Shown here piece after piece: positions 24,674-33,656 of a DNA stretch of 64,000 bases. Each line of letters opens with the position of its first letter. The first letter of the stretch is position 1. This stretch comes from Hirschia litorea (GTDB taxonomy: Bacteria > Pseudomonadota > Alphaproteobacteria > Caulobacterales > Hyphomonadaceae). The notes under the pieces were generated by a model. That model saw only the letters and a list, made by a program, of their open reading frames with translations, was not told where the DNA came from and ran no database searches. The position numbers were made by a program, and so were the translations under genes. Location of the stretch: assembly GCF_042665075.1 (NCBI RefSeq), contig NZ_JBHTBR010000002.1, positions 1,302,001 to 1,366,000 on the forward strand. The letters run 5' to 3'.

Positions 24674-26143
24674 ATGGAAACCGAAACTGTATTGCCTGCC
24701 AAATTGAAAGAAATTCAAGAGGCGCTAGAAAACAAAAACCGTAACAAAGCTGCGCGTCTTTTGACCGAGCAAGCAAAAGACCTACCCGAGGAAACAGTAC
24801 ACCGTCTTGGCCTCGCTCAACTTGCTGCGACAATCGGTGAAACAGCAACAACACGCTTTTACGCAACACACGCCGTCGCCACGGACTCCAGCTCTACAAC
24901 AGCGCTCCGCGCCGCGACACTTTTGGCCGATGTGGGTGATTATGTGAACGCTCTAAAAATGGCAAATCGTGTTGTAAAAACAGCAAAAGAATTTGCCCCA
25001 GGATGGAATATTCAAGGCACGCTACAAGCACAATTTGGTATGTTTGAAGAAGCTGAAGAAAGCTTGAAAAAAGCAATTTTCATCCAACCCAAAGTGGGCG
25101 CACACTGGCTGGAATTAGCTTCATTTCACCAATTTACGAAGTCAGACCAAGTTGCTGCTGATATGTTGAAAATACAATCAACTATGTCGTCAACATCTCC
25201 ATCAAACCAAGCAATCTTCCTTTTTGCGATATCAAAAATGCTTGAAGATTTGGGTGAACAGGAACAATCTTGGCATGCGCTCAGCAATGCGTGTGGTCAC
25301 ATGCACAAAATCGTTCAATATGACCACGCTGCGAACACGAAGAGCGTTGATTCTGTACTAGCCTCACTCTCTCAAAACACATACGCCCAGCTTAAACCTA
25401 GCCCAGACACATCTAATCGCCCAATCTTCGTATTCGGCAATCTGCGCTCTGGCGGCACGTTGGTGCAGCGCATGCTTGTGGGGCACCCTGACGTCAGTGG
25501 TGGTGACACAATGGGCTTGATGTCTCTGGCGGCAACCGCACTTACAGGTATTGGTCCAGATGAGCTCGTTGGCGTACAATCAAAATATGAGAATCCTTGG
25601 CGTGATATAGCCGCTGCTTATCACCATATGGTGAAATCACGCTTTGGTGCTGAAGGCCGCATTGTTGACCGCACAATGGCTCAAGCACGCCTCGCGCCCC
25701 TCATCCACCATGTGATGCCAAATGCCCCACTTATTTGGGTGCGCCGTAACCTAGAGGATACAGCCTACTCTCAACTAAAAACATGCTTTGCAAGCGGTGG
25801 TCGTTGGACCTTCAACCTAGAGACTTTAGGCCAGCACATGGCTCAGGAAGAAAAACTCTTTGAAGCCATTTCCCAAGCACTTGGAGATAAGCTCCTTGTT
25901 GTAAATTACGAAGACATTGTTGCAGATCCACAAGCTCAACGTGCTCGCATTTACGCACATTGTGGCCTCACAGCCGATGCAGACATTGCAGAGACACACA
26001 CGCTTACAAACAATTCAGTTCTTACATCCAGCACCTACGCTATAAATCAACCGATCAACACAAATTCAGTTGGCAATAGTGAGCAATTTTCAAAACACAT
26101 GGATGCATTCCGTACAGCCTATGCAAACACAAAAGCCACCTAA
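24674..26143 (+). CDS. TPR-repeat sulfotransferase-domain protein
   Basis: A 489-residue protein. The N-terminal half is made of TPR-like helical repeats (for example GWNIQGTLQAQFGMFEEAEESLKKAIFIQP). The C-terminal half is a sulfotransferase-like domain, with a phosphosulphate-binding loop FVFGNLRSGGTLVQRML and a later VDRTMAQARLAPLIHHVMPNA / WVRRNLEDTAYSQ region. TPR-sulfotransferase fusions are common in marine alphaproteobacteria, but acceptors are rarely known. The ATG at 24674 (METETVL) is preferred over 24638. Confidence 0.82.
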   Translation: METETVLPAKLKEIQEALENKNRNKAARLLTEQAKDLPEETVHRLGLAQLAATIGETATTRFYATHAVATDSSSTTALRAATLLADVGDYVNALKMANRVVKTAKEFAPGWNIQGTLQAQFGMFEEAEESLKKAIFIQPKVGAHWLELASFHQFTKSDQVAADMLKIQSTMSSTSPSNQAIFLFAISKMLEDLGEQEQSWHALSNACGHMHKIVQYDHAANTKSVDSVLASLSQNTYAQLKPSPDTSNRPIFVFGNLRSGGTLVQRMLVGHPDVSGGDTMGLMSLAATALTGIGPDELVGVQSKYENPWRDIAAAYHHMVKSRFGAEGRIVDRTMAQARLAPLIHHVMPNAPLIWVRRNLEDTAYSQLKTCFASGGRWTFNLETLGQHMAQEEKLFEAISQALGDKLLVVNYEDIVADPQAQRARIYAHCGLTADADIAETHTLTNNSVLTSSTYAINQPINTNSVGNSEQFSKHMDAFRTAYANTKAT

Positions 26144-26194
26144 AGGGGCTTCACATCACACTCAGAATACCCTTTAAGGGTATATCATTAGCCC

Positions 26195-26226
26195 GCCCCA
26201 TCTCATCATGGGGCTGGTTTTGTTTT
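26195..26226 (+). terminator. Terminator after the TPR-sulfotransferase gene
   Basis: GCCCCAT and ATGGGGC form a stem with loop CTCATC, followed by TGGTTTTGTTTT. A second small hairpin, TACCC-TTTAA-GGGTA, lies just before it. Confidence 0.75.
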
Positions 26227-26318
26227 ATCTGCGAATCTGCTTCTCTCCCTTTTTGCGTGGGCTCACTCTTTCCCTGACTTCCTGCGCGCCTATCGTCCTG
26301 CTATAGATTGCCTACCCC

Positions 26319-27545
26319 ATGCAAAAAACTCACGGAAAAAACGCATTCTTCTTTGTTCTCGTCGTGGTCCTATTGGATATGATCGGCTTTGGATTGGTTA
26401 TGCCCGTCATGCCTGCGCTTATCAGCGAATTAACAGGCAAACCCGAAGCGGACGCCGTTTTGTGGGCAGGTCCAATTATCGCCGTATATGCGCTAATGAA
26501 TTTTCTCTTCAGTCCATTATTGGGCAGCTTGTCTGATAGGTTTGGTCGTCGTCCTGTTATTCTGATATCCGTGGCAACATTAGGGATTAATTTTCTAATC
26601 ACCGGATTGGCCACCTCCATCTGGATATTGTTTATCGGCCGCGTGCTTTCAGGGATTTCCGGCGCAACATTCTCTACAGCCAATGCATATATTGCTGATG
26701 TCACGGAGCCAGAAAACCGTGGTAAGGCTTTTGGTATGGTTGGCGCAATGTTTGGATTAGGCTTCATCATTGGGCCTGTGGTGGGCGGTTATCTAGGCGC
26801 AATTGACAGCCGTGCACCCTTCTTCGCAGCAGCGACGTTATCCCTTATCAGTGTTATCTACGGCATATTCGTTTTGCCCGAATCCCTAACACCTGAAAAT
26901 CGTCGCCCTTTCAGCATTATGCGAGCCAACCCGTTTGGTGCTATCGCGCACTTTTCCAAATTACCGCATATAGCATGGCTATTGCTCGCTGTTGGCCTTT
27001 TCGCACTGGCACACAATGTCTACCCTGCTGTTTGGCATTTCCACGGCACGATTCGATATGATTGGACTTCTGCTGAAATCGGAAACTCGCTGGGTTTGGT
27101 CGGCCTTACATCAGCCATTGTACAAGGCGGATTAATTGGTCCTGTTTTGAAGAAATTTGGAGCGGCCAAAACGGTCTGGATCGGCATAAGCGTATCCGTC
27201 CTTTGCTATATTGGATACGCATTCGCCGACCTTCCTTGGATCGTCTATATGATTATTCCGATATCCGCTCTAGGTGGCCTCACAATGCCCGCACTAAATT
27301 CGATTACGTCGGGACAGACTGCCAAAAACGCACAAGGAGAATTGCAAGGCGCACAATCAAGCTTGCAATCACTCGCGCAAATCATAGCCCCTCTTATGAT
27401 GACGCAAGTTCTGTATGCTTTCTCAACAGAAGATGCATCAATCCAATTTGTCGGCGCTCCATTTTTATTGGCAGCCAGTCTTGCATTGTGTGCAATGCCG
27501 TTGGTTTGGATCGGGCTTCGCCACAAAGGTCACAACAAAGCCTAA
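26319..27545 (+). CDS. MFS exporter of the TCR/Tet family
   Basis: A 408-residue protein with twelve predicted membrane helices. Motif A is GSLSDRFGRRP at residues 69-79, and the antiporter motif C-like GLGFIIGPVVGG lies in helix 5. This is the DHA1 TetA-like group, which exports tetracyclines or other drugs in exchange for protons. Substrate cannot be inferred, and chromosomal members in environmental bacteria are usually not proven resistance genes. No TetR-type regulator is next to it. Confidence 0.88.
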   Translation: MQKTHGKNAFFFVLVVVLLDMIGFGLVMPVMPALISELTGKPEADAVLWAGPIIAVYALMNFLFSPLLGSLSDRFGRRPVILISVATLGINFLITGLATSIWILFIGRVLSGISGATFSTANAYIADVTEPENRGKAFGMVGAMFGLGFIIGPVVGGYLGAIDSRAPFFAAATLSLISVIYGIFVLPESLTPENRRPFSIMRANPFGAIAHFSKLPHIAWLLLAVGLFALAHNVYPAVWHFHGTIRYDWTSAEIGNSLGLVGLTSAIVQGGLIGPVLKKFGAAKTVWIGISVSVLCYIGYAFADLPWIVYMIIPISALGGLTMPALNSITSGQTAKNAQGELQGAQSSLQSLAQIIAPLMMTQVLYAFSTEDASIQFVGAPFLLAASLALCAMPLVWIGLRHKGHNKA

Positions 27546-27595
27546 TCAGCTATCAAGCATCTAACCCACAGACGATGCGCACATCCCATACAGAA

Positions 27596-27623
27596 AACGC
27601 GCTGTAGGCAACCACAGCGCGTT
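27596..27623. terminator. Shared terminator hairpin
   Basis: AACGCGCTGT and ACAGCGCGTT form a perfect 10-bp stem. On the minus strand TTTT follows, so it best serves the convergent small gene at 27654-27941, and it may also stop the MFS transcript. Confidence 0.65.
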
Positions 27624-27653
27624 CACACCCTTAGCAGACACTAAGCAGTTTTA

Positions 27654-27941
27654 TTATTTAGCCAATTTTCCAGCCAAAACACCCAAAATTCCGCCGCCAA
27701 CGCCGCCTTCAATAAGGTTGGCAACAGCACGCATTAAGTCTCCACCACCCATCAATGATGCAAGATCAAAATTGGCAAGGTCAGACGCTTGTCCAACACC
27801 GACACCACCCAAAACACCGCCAACAAGCCCCATAATAGTACCAAGGCTTCCCTTGCCGCCAGTTAGCTTCATCAGCACAGGACCAAGCACCGCTCCGCCG
27901 ACACCGTTTAATAGTAATGGTAATAAGTCTTGCATAATCAA
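27654..27941 (-). CDS. Small glycine-rich hydrophobic protein
   Basis: A 95-residue protein dominated by Gly, Leu, Val and Ala, with glycine-zipper-like stretches (LNGVGGAVLGPVL, GLVGGVLGGVGVG, EGGVGGGILGVLAG). It has no clear signal peptide. It may insert in or associate with membranes; the family is not recognised. It is monocistronic, with a terminator hairpin at its 3' end. Confidence 0.7.
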   Translation of the reverse strand: MIMQDLLPLLLNGVGGAVLGPVLMKLTGGKGSLGTIMGLVGGVLGGVGVGQASDLANFDLASLMGGGDLMRAVANLIEGGVGGGILGVLAGKLAK

Positions 27942-28088
27942 ACCCCTATTTCATGCTTCTGTGTTTGCTGATTATCCGCAAACATCCCTCAGCGCATATC
28001 ACTACACAGGCAAAAGCATGTGTCTAGGTTGAAAAACACATACATCCCCATGCCATTCAACGCGCCTGAATGCACACATAAACCAAAC

Positions 28089-28958
28089 TTATCCGAAGAT
28101 AACGGTCTTTTTCTCATTGCTAAAAATACGCCCCTCAGTGTGCAATTTAACAGCACGCGCCAGCACACGCGATTCCGTATCACGCCCCAAGGCAGCCATA
28201 TCTTCCGCCGTCAGCCTATGGTCAGCAGGCTCCACAGCTTGGGCAATAATCGGACCTTCATCCAAATCAGGTGTCACATAGTGAGCCGTCGCTCCAACCA
28301 GTTTTACACCGCGATCAAAGGCTTGGTGATAAGGCTTTGCACCTTTGAAAGATGGCAAGAAAGAGTGGTGGATATTGATACACTTACCCTCCAATTTGCG
28401 GCACATATCATCCGATAAAACCTGCATATATCGCGCAAGTACAACAAGGTCTGCCTTCACATCCTCAATGACTTCCAACATACGCGCTTCAGCTTGAGGT
28501 TTGTTGTCCTTAGTGACCGGCACGTGATAATAAGGAATGTCATGTCGTTCAGCCAACCATCCGCATGTTGTGTGATTTGAAATGATTGCAGAAATATTGA
28601 TATTGAGCGCACCTGTGCGGTGGCGATACAGCAGATCATTCAAGCAATGATCTCCCTTAGACACCATGATCACAACATTGGGTTTCACTTTTGCGTCACG
28701 CAATTCCCAATCTAAATCCCATTTTTCTGCAAGACTTTCAAACTCAGCCGCAAAAGAAGATCGCGAAAAGTCATTGTTTTCAGGGGTGAATTTTACACGG
28801 TAGAAAAACAGCCCCGTTGCACGATCCCCATAATTGGCACTTTCGGTAATGAACAAACGTCTTTGTGCGAGGAAACCAGCCACTTCAGCAACTATTCCGA
28901 TGGAATCTTTGCAAGAAAGGCGTAAAATAAAGCTATCATTCTGAAGTGCTGTAGTCAT
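28089..28958 (-). CDS. purU: Formyltetrahydrofolate deformylase
   Basis: A 289-residue protein with an N-terminal ACT domain (about 8-85; LRLSCKDSIGIVAEVAGFLAQRRLF) and a formyltransferase-fold C-terminal domain containing the hydrolase signature HHSFLPSFKGAKPYHQAF and DEGPIIAQ. It releases formate and tetrahydrofolate from 10-formyl-THF and balances one-carbon pools for purine synthesis. The start at 28958 (MTTALQND) matches the family N-terminus; an upstream ATG at 29036 would overlap gmhB. Confidence 0.93.
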   Translation of the reverse strand: MTTALQNDSFILRLSCKDSIGIVAEVAGFLAQRRLFITESANYGDRATGLFFYRVKFTPENNDFSRSSFAAEFESLAEKWDLDWELRDAKVKPNVVIMVSKGDHCLNDLLYRHRTGALNINISAIISNHTTCGWLAERHDIPYYHVPVTKDNKPQAEARMLEVIEDVKADLVVLARYMQVLSDDMCRKLEGKCINIHHSFLPSFKGAKPYHQAFDRGVKLVGATAHYVTPDLDEGPIIAQAVEPADHRLTAEDMAALGRDTESRVLARAVKLHTEGRIFSNEKKTVIFG

Positions 28959-29035
28959 GGGCGAAAAGATGTCCTTTAAGTAAGCATGCGTTTGAAATAA
29001 ACATCCTAATCTTTCAGCGCAAGTAAGAGATACCA

Positions 29036-29605
29036 ATGCCTGCTATGAATTCCAAAAGACATGACACACCGCGCCCCGCTCTCTTCCTCGACAGAGACGG
29101 CGTGATAAATGTCGATAAGGGATATGTGGACACACCTGACGGGTTTGAATTTATCCACGGGGCAATTGACACAATTGCACATTTCAATGCGGCAGGCTGG
29201 TATGTCTTCATCGTCACAAACCAAACCGGCATAGCGCACGGGCATTACACTGAGGCAGACATGTTCAAAGTCCACGCCTTTATGAATGCCGAACTCGCCA
29301 AACATAAAGCACATATAGATCGCATCTATTATTGCCCCTATGATTTACGTGGCAGTGTCACACGCTATTGCGTTGAAAGTGACGATAGAAAACCTGAGCC
29401 GGGCATGATCTTAAAAGCCATGAGAGATTTTCCTGTGGATGCGAAATCTTCCATATTAATTGGCGATAAAGACAAAGACCTGCAAGCTGGGAAAAACGCC
29501 AATATAGCAAGTTATCTTTTCAATAGAGATAATCTCTGGGATTTTGTCAAAACCATTGATAACCCTCATATTCAAGCCAGTTTCACCCACGCAAACAACG
29601 CTTGA
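29036..29605 (+). CDS. gmhB: Heptose-1,7-bisphosphate 7-phosphatase-like HAD protein
   Basis: A HAD-IIIA phosphatase of 189 residues. The nucleophile motif is FLDRDGVIN, motif II is VTNQTGI, a CPYD segment belongs to the zinc loop (with C-x-C relatives reduced to YYCPYD and RYCVES), motif III falls around RKPEP, and motif IV is IGDKDKDLQAG. GmhB removes the 7-phosphate from heptose bisphosphate in LPS-core heptose synthesis; some homologues are histidinol phosphatases. No other heptose gene is adjacent. It is divergent from purU. Confidence 0.85.
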   Translation: MPAMNSKRHDTPRPALFLDRDGVINVDKGYVDTPDGFEFIHGAIDTIAHFNAAGWYVFIVTNQTGIAHGHYTEADMFKVHAFMNAELAKHKAHIDRIYYCPYDLRGSVTRYCVESDDRKPEPGMILKAMRDFPVDAKSSILIGDKDKDLQAGKNANIASYLFNRDNLWDFVKTIDNPHIQASFTHANNA

Positions 29606-29711
29606 TCCGCCTTCGTATTTCACGGTCACTAAACTGTGAAACCTTGTGTTTTGATCATTTTACGATGTTCATAAATAATGCGCGCAATCTTAACTTCTCA
29701 AGGTCGTGCTC

Positions 29712-30101
29712 ATGCCTGTAAAATACGCTTTATTCTTTACCAGAGTGATGATCACTCTTTTCCTTCTTCCTTGGGTTATGCTCCGCTTCACATCGCCGGA
29801 AGCTGCTAAAGGCATTGCCTCCAAATATTATAAAGTTTCAGCCCTTCCTGATATTGTAAACACCGGAATAGGCGTTCTCTGGTTGGTGCTGCTATTGGCT
29901 TTTATTACCGGCTTTCAAAAGCGTATCAGCTACGCTCTTGTCCTAGCGCTGCACTCATTTGGTACGTTGATGACACTGCCTTTCCTCATCCCCGGCAGAG
30001 AAAATTTCAATATCCTCTTTATGGCTGCACTTCCAACCATTGGTGCTATGCTGCTTCTATTCACAATGCGAAAACAAGATACGTTTTTATCTTTGAAATA
30101 A
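29712..30101 (+). CDS. DoxX-like four-helix membrane protein
   Basis: A 129-residue protein with four predicted membrane helices, of the general DoxX/DUF type. There is no catalytic motif that I recognise. The ATG at 29712 is used; GTG at 29706 is also possible. A strong bidirectional terminator follows. Confidence 0.65.
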   Translation: MPVKYALFFTRVMITLFLLPWVMLRFTSPEAAKGIASKYYKVSALPDIVNTGIGVLWLVLLLAFITGFQKRISYALVLALHSFGTLMTLPFLIPGRENFNILFMAALPTIGAMLLLFTMRKQDTFLSLK

Positions 30102-30106
30102 CGCAC

Positions 30107-30147
30107 AAAAAAAACAGGGAGCGCTTAAACTGCACTCCCTGTTTTTC
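30107..30147. terminator. Bidirectional terminator between DoxX-like gene and leuC
   Basis: AACAGGGAG and CTCCCTGTT form a stem flanked by A8 on the left and TTTTT on the right, so it works for both convergent genes. Confidence 0.85.
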
Positions 30148-30175
30148 ATTTATTCGTCTACAGAGCGAGTAAAGC

Positions 30176-31576
30176 TTAGCCGCCCAGCACGCCCGCAATC
30201 GCCGCTTTGGCAGCAAGTACAGGACTGACAAGATGTGTACGTCCACCACGCCCCTGACGACCTTCAAAGTTACGGTTAGATGTTGAGGCACAGCGCTCCT
30301 GAGGAGCCAACGTATCAGGGTTCATACCCAAACACATTGAACACCCTGGTTCACGCCATTCAAAGCCAGCTTCCGTGAAAATCTCATCGAGACCTTCTTC
30401 TTCCGCTTGCGCCCGCACCAATCCAGATCCAGGTACAGCCATTGCTCGCACATGCGCTGCAACCTTCTTACCTTTGACGATGTCTGCGGCGGCACGAAAG
30501 TCTTCAATACGAGAATTTGTACAAGAGCCGATAAACACACGGTCGATCTTGAGATCTTTCAGCGCTTGGCCTTCTTCAATTCCCATATATTGCAATGCAC
30601 GTTCAGCTGCTGAACGTTTGATGGAATCTTTAATATCAGCCAGCACAGGAGCCTTTGCAGAAATAGGTAGTGCTTGCTCCGGAGATGTTCCCCAAGTCAC
30701 AGTCGGTTCAACATCTTCCGCGCGAATTTCTACAACTTTATCCCAATGTGCGTCTGCATCTGAATAGAGCGTTTTCCAATAGGCTAAAGCTGTTTCCCAA
30801 GCACCTGCTTTAGGTGCTGCCGGCCGCCCTTGCACATAATCAAATGTAATTTGGTCTGGCGCGATAAGTCCTGCGCGTGCACCGCCTTCAATAGCAAGGT
30901 TACACAATGTCATACGCGCTTCCATAGACAGGCTTTCAATCGCCTCGCCCATAAATTCTATCACACAACCTGTGCCGCCTGCTGTTCCAATAATTGAAAT
31001 CAAATGCAGCGCCAAATCTTTGGCACCAACACCGTCTTGGAATTGCCCGCTGACTTTCACAGCCATGTTCTTCATTTTACGTGCACGTAGAGTTTGTGTA
31101 GCCAACACATGCTCGACTTCAGAGGTTCCGATACCATGTGCAAGCGCACCAAATGCACCATGCGTTGAGGTGTGGCTATCGCCACATACAATCGTCATAC
31201 CCGGCTGTGTACGTCCCTGCTCAGGTCCAACAACATGCACGATACCATTATTAATATGGCCCATCGGATAGAACTCGATACCGTGTTCTTTCACATTTTT
31301 GGACAACATCTCAAGCTGGGTCTTGGCTTCGATGTCGCGCACGCCTTCAAGGCCCGCCGCCTGGTTTTCTGTGGGTGTATTATGATCTGCAGTCGCAAGC
31401 GTCAGATCCGGACGGCGCACCTTACGGCCAGCTGCCTTTAAACCTGCAAAAGCTTGCGGCGTTGTCACTTCGTGGATCAAGTGCAAATCAATGAATATTA
31501 ATGCTTCACCTGTTTCAGCATTTTCATGCGCAAGGTGAGCGTCCCAAATTTTATCGTAGAGTGTCTTGTGTGTCAT
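30176..31576 (-). CDS. leuC: 3-isopropylmalate dehydratase large subunit
   Basis: A 466-residue aconitase-family protein. The 4Fe-4S ligands fall in FIGSCTNSR and CSMCLGMNPD, and GDSHTSTHGAFGA is the substrate-site motif. With LeuD it isomerises isopropylmalate in leucine synthesis. leuD and leuB are not in the window, so the subunits are either encoded apart or separated by a gap beyond this region. The length and motifs are normal. Confidence 0.95.
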   Translation of the reverse strand: MTHKTLYDKIWDAHLAHENAETGEALIFIDLHLIHEVTTPQAFAGLKAAGRKVRRPDLTLATADHNTPTENQAAGLEGVRDIEAKTQLEMLSKNVKEHGIEFYPMGHINNGIVHVVGPEQGRTQPGMTIVCGDSHTSTHGAFGALAHGIGTSEVEHVLATQTLRARKMKNMAVKVSGQFQDGVGAKDLALHLISIIGTAGGTGCVIEFMGEAIESLSMEARMTLCNLAIEGGARAGLIAPDQITFDYVQGRPAAPKAGAWETALAYWKTLYSDADAHWDKVVEIRAEDVEPTVTWGTSPEQALPISAKAPVLADIKDSIKRSAAERALQYMGIEEGQALKDLKIDRVFIGSCTNSRIEDFRAAADIVKGKKVAAHVRAMAVPGSGLVRAQAEEEGLDEIFTEAGFEWREPGCSMCLGMNPDTLAPQERCASTSNRNFEGRQGRGGRTHLVSPVLAAKAAIAGVLGG

Positions 31577-31725
31577 GGGGCTTATATGCCGCCGGAAACA
31601 TTGCTGCGCAAGTCAGACTTTAATCAAAATCCATCATTCGATTATCTTATTGCCATTCGCATAGAAGCAAGAATAAACCATACTCTCAAATTTAAGTGCA
31701 GAACTTCTGATATTGAAGGTGATCC

Positions 31726-32601
31726 ATGGCTGGAAATTTTAATGGGACTTACCAAGCAAAATTAAATGCGAGCTGGAAAGATTGGATCCACACAAATTTA
31801 ACGCGCGGCATTCCTCGTGCAGCACTCTATGAAAAATTACGTCAGCAAGGTTTTGGTCTCGGCGCGATTAAAGACGGTATGGGCACGCACTATCCAGACA
31901 TACCCGTAGATGAACATGGGCGCGACAGCTCCGGACGCACAACAGCCTATGAGCAGCTCGCCAACTGCGCCCTCACCAGACGCAAAGCAGACGGGCTACG
32001 ACGGGTACTCACGGCCAAAGCACAAGTATATCTCTGGGACAATTTTTTAAGTGAAGACGATTGTGATACGCTTATCGAGCTAACCAATTCTCAGCTTCAC
32101 GACAGCACGATCTCTACAGCCGGCAAAGAAAAAGACTATGCCTTTCGCACCTCTAAAACTTGTTATCTTCAAGAATTTGACCACCCGCTCGTCACAGAGT
32201 TAGACACCCGCATGTCCTCAGCTTTGGGCATTTCTGAAAAGTGGTCAGAACCCAACCAATCGCAAAAATATACTGTGGGACAAGAGTTTAAGGCTCATAC
32301 TGACTATTTTGAACCCGGCACGGAAGAATATCAGCAATTTTGCACCATGGCCGGACAACGTACATGGACCTTTATGATTTATTTGAATGAAGGTTGTGAA
32401 GGCGGCGGCACGCGCTTTCGCAAGTTGGATAAAATTTTTACCCCCACCAAGGGACGCGCCGTGATTTGGAACTCTCTCACCGTGAATGGTGATCCCAATC
32501 CGCTCACAATTCACCATGGCACAAAAGTTCGTTCGGGCGAAAAATACGTTATTACCAAATGGTTCCGCGATATGGGAGAAGGTCCAGCCATCACAGAATA
32601 G
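31726..32601 (+). CDS. Prolyl-4-hydroxylase-type 2OG-Fe(II) dioxygenase
   Basis: A 291-residue protein. The iron ligands fit H191-x-D193 (AHTDYF) and a histidine at 263 or 264 (TIHHG), with K273 (GEKYVITKW) binding 2-oxoglutarate. Residues about 1-95 precede the oxygenase fold and contain an extra helical region (WIHTNLTRGIPRAALYEKLRQQGF) found in a subset of proteobacterial P4H proteins. Such enzymes hydroxylate prolyl residues, though bacterial targets are mostly unknown. Confidence 0.88.
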   Translation: MAGNFNGTYQAKLNASWKDWIHTNLTRGIPRAALYEKLRQQGFGLGAIKDGMGTHYPDIPVDEHGRDSSGRTTAYEQLANCALTRRKADGLRRVLTAKAQVYLWDNFLSEDDCDTLIELTNSQLHDSTISTAGKEKDYAFRTSKTCYLQEFDHPLVTELDTRMSSALGISEKWSEPNQSQKYTVGQEFKAHTDYFEPGTEEYQQFCTMAGQRTWTFMIYLNEGCEGGGTRFRKLDKIFTPTKGRAVIWNSLTVNGDPNPLTIHHGTKVRSGEKYVITKWFRDMGEGPAITE

Positions 32602-32718
32602 ATTTGCAACTGCAAATCTTTTGCATTGCATATCAGTCACCTTCATCGCATGATGCTGTATGATAAATGTGGATGTCGTTTTGAATGTGCATCCGGCTCC
32701 AACTAGGCCAAATTAAAC

Positions 32719-33096
32719 ATGACTCAGAGCGCAAAACGCTTTTTCTGGATGGTATGTGGCTGTATTGCGCTAGGCTTGGGAATAGCGGGATATATCCTTC
32801 CCCTACTTCCGGGCACAGTATTTTTGCTTATAGCCGCTTTTTGCTTTTCTCGTGGGTCAGAACGTCTGCACAATTGGTTGATTACGCACAAACATTTAGG
32901 GCCACCCATTTTAGATTGGACCAATCATGGCGCGATCCCACGCCGCGCGAAAATTCTCGCGACACTTATGATGGCAGCCGCAATTCTCGCATCCTATCTG
33001 ATGCATGCCCCCATCCCTGTCATTATCGCACAAGCAATCATATTGCCGCTTGTCTGCCTATTCATCTGGTCGCGCCCTATTGGCCCCAACCCATAA
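32719..33096 (+). CDS. DUF454 (YbaN-like) membrane protein
   Basis: A 125-residue protein with an N-terminal helix pair (GLGIAGYILPLLPGTVFLLIAAFCFSRGS, read as motif) and two C-terminal helices. The GYILPLLPGT and FCFSRGSERLHNWL signatures fit DUF454. Function is not known. It is preceded by a 100-base spacer after the dioxygenase gene. Confidence 0.9.
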   Translation: MTQSAKRFFWMVCGCIALGLGIAGYILPLLPGTVFLLIAAFCFSRGSERLHNWLITHKHLGPPILDWTNHGAIPRRAKILATLMMAAAILASYLMHAPIPVIIAQAIILPLVCLFIWSRPIGPNP

Positions 33097-33303
33097 TTTA
33101 AACGCATTACCTAATAGCGCTAACTCGATCAGAATCATCAACAAACTGCATAATGATGGGGGATTTAGCTTCTCTCGCCACCATCATACATTTTCACAAG
33201 AAAACTGTGCCAACAGTACAAAATACTCTCAAGCGGTATTTATAGAAACAGTGCTCAGCTTATGCCGATATTATTTTAGGGGATATTGTCAGCCGAGCGG
33301 CGA

Positions 33304-33380
33304 TGGTGGTCTGGGGAGGATTCGAACCCCCGACCCCTTGATTCGTAGTCAAGTGCTCTATCCAACTGAGCTACCAAACC
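33304..33380 (-). tRNA. tRNA-Arg(ACG)
   Basis: Reads GGTTTGG...CCAGACC as a 7-bp acceptor stem, D stem GCTC, anticodon stem CTTGA/TCAAG with loop CTACGAA (anticodon ACG, to be edited to ICG), T arm GGGGG-TTCGAAT-CCTCC, discriminator A and an encoded CCA. Confidence 0.95.
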
Positions 33381-33656
33381 ATTCACCGTCTCGTCTGAGA
33401 GGCGGTTTCTAGCCTCCTGTTCCAAAGGATGCAAGTCTGAATTTCAAAAACTTGCACTCTTAGACAAAAAAACTTTGTTGAATATTGTTTTTTATAGATT
33501 TTTTATCAAGCCCAAAGTTAGTTTGGTTGCTTGCAAGATCTTAATTTACTCAACGATTGCAAACCACACCGAACGACACAAATTCATGCAAGCTGAACCA
33601 ATTACCCTGAGTAACGACTCTATTGCTTCAACAATACCGATTGCTGCCTTCTTCGG
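33381..33656. other. tRNA-apbE intergenic spacer
   Basis: It contains the tRNA leader, with a hairpin of CCGCCTCTC and GAGACGG, and an AT-rich stretch. A 61-codon open frame at 33475-33660 overlaps the apbE stop and shows no protein-like features, so I do not call it. Confidence 0.4.
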
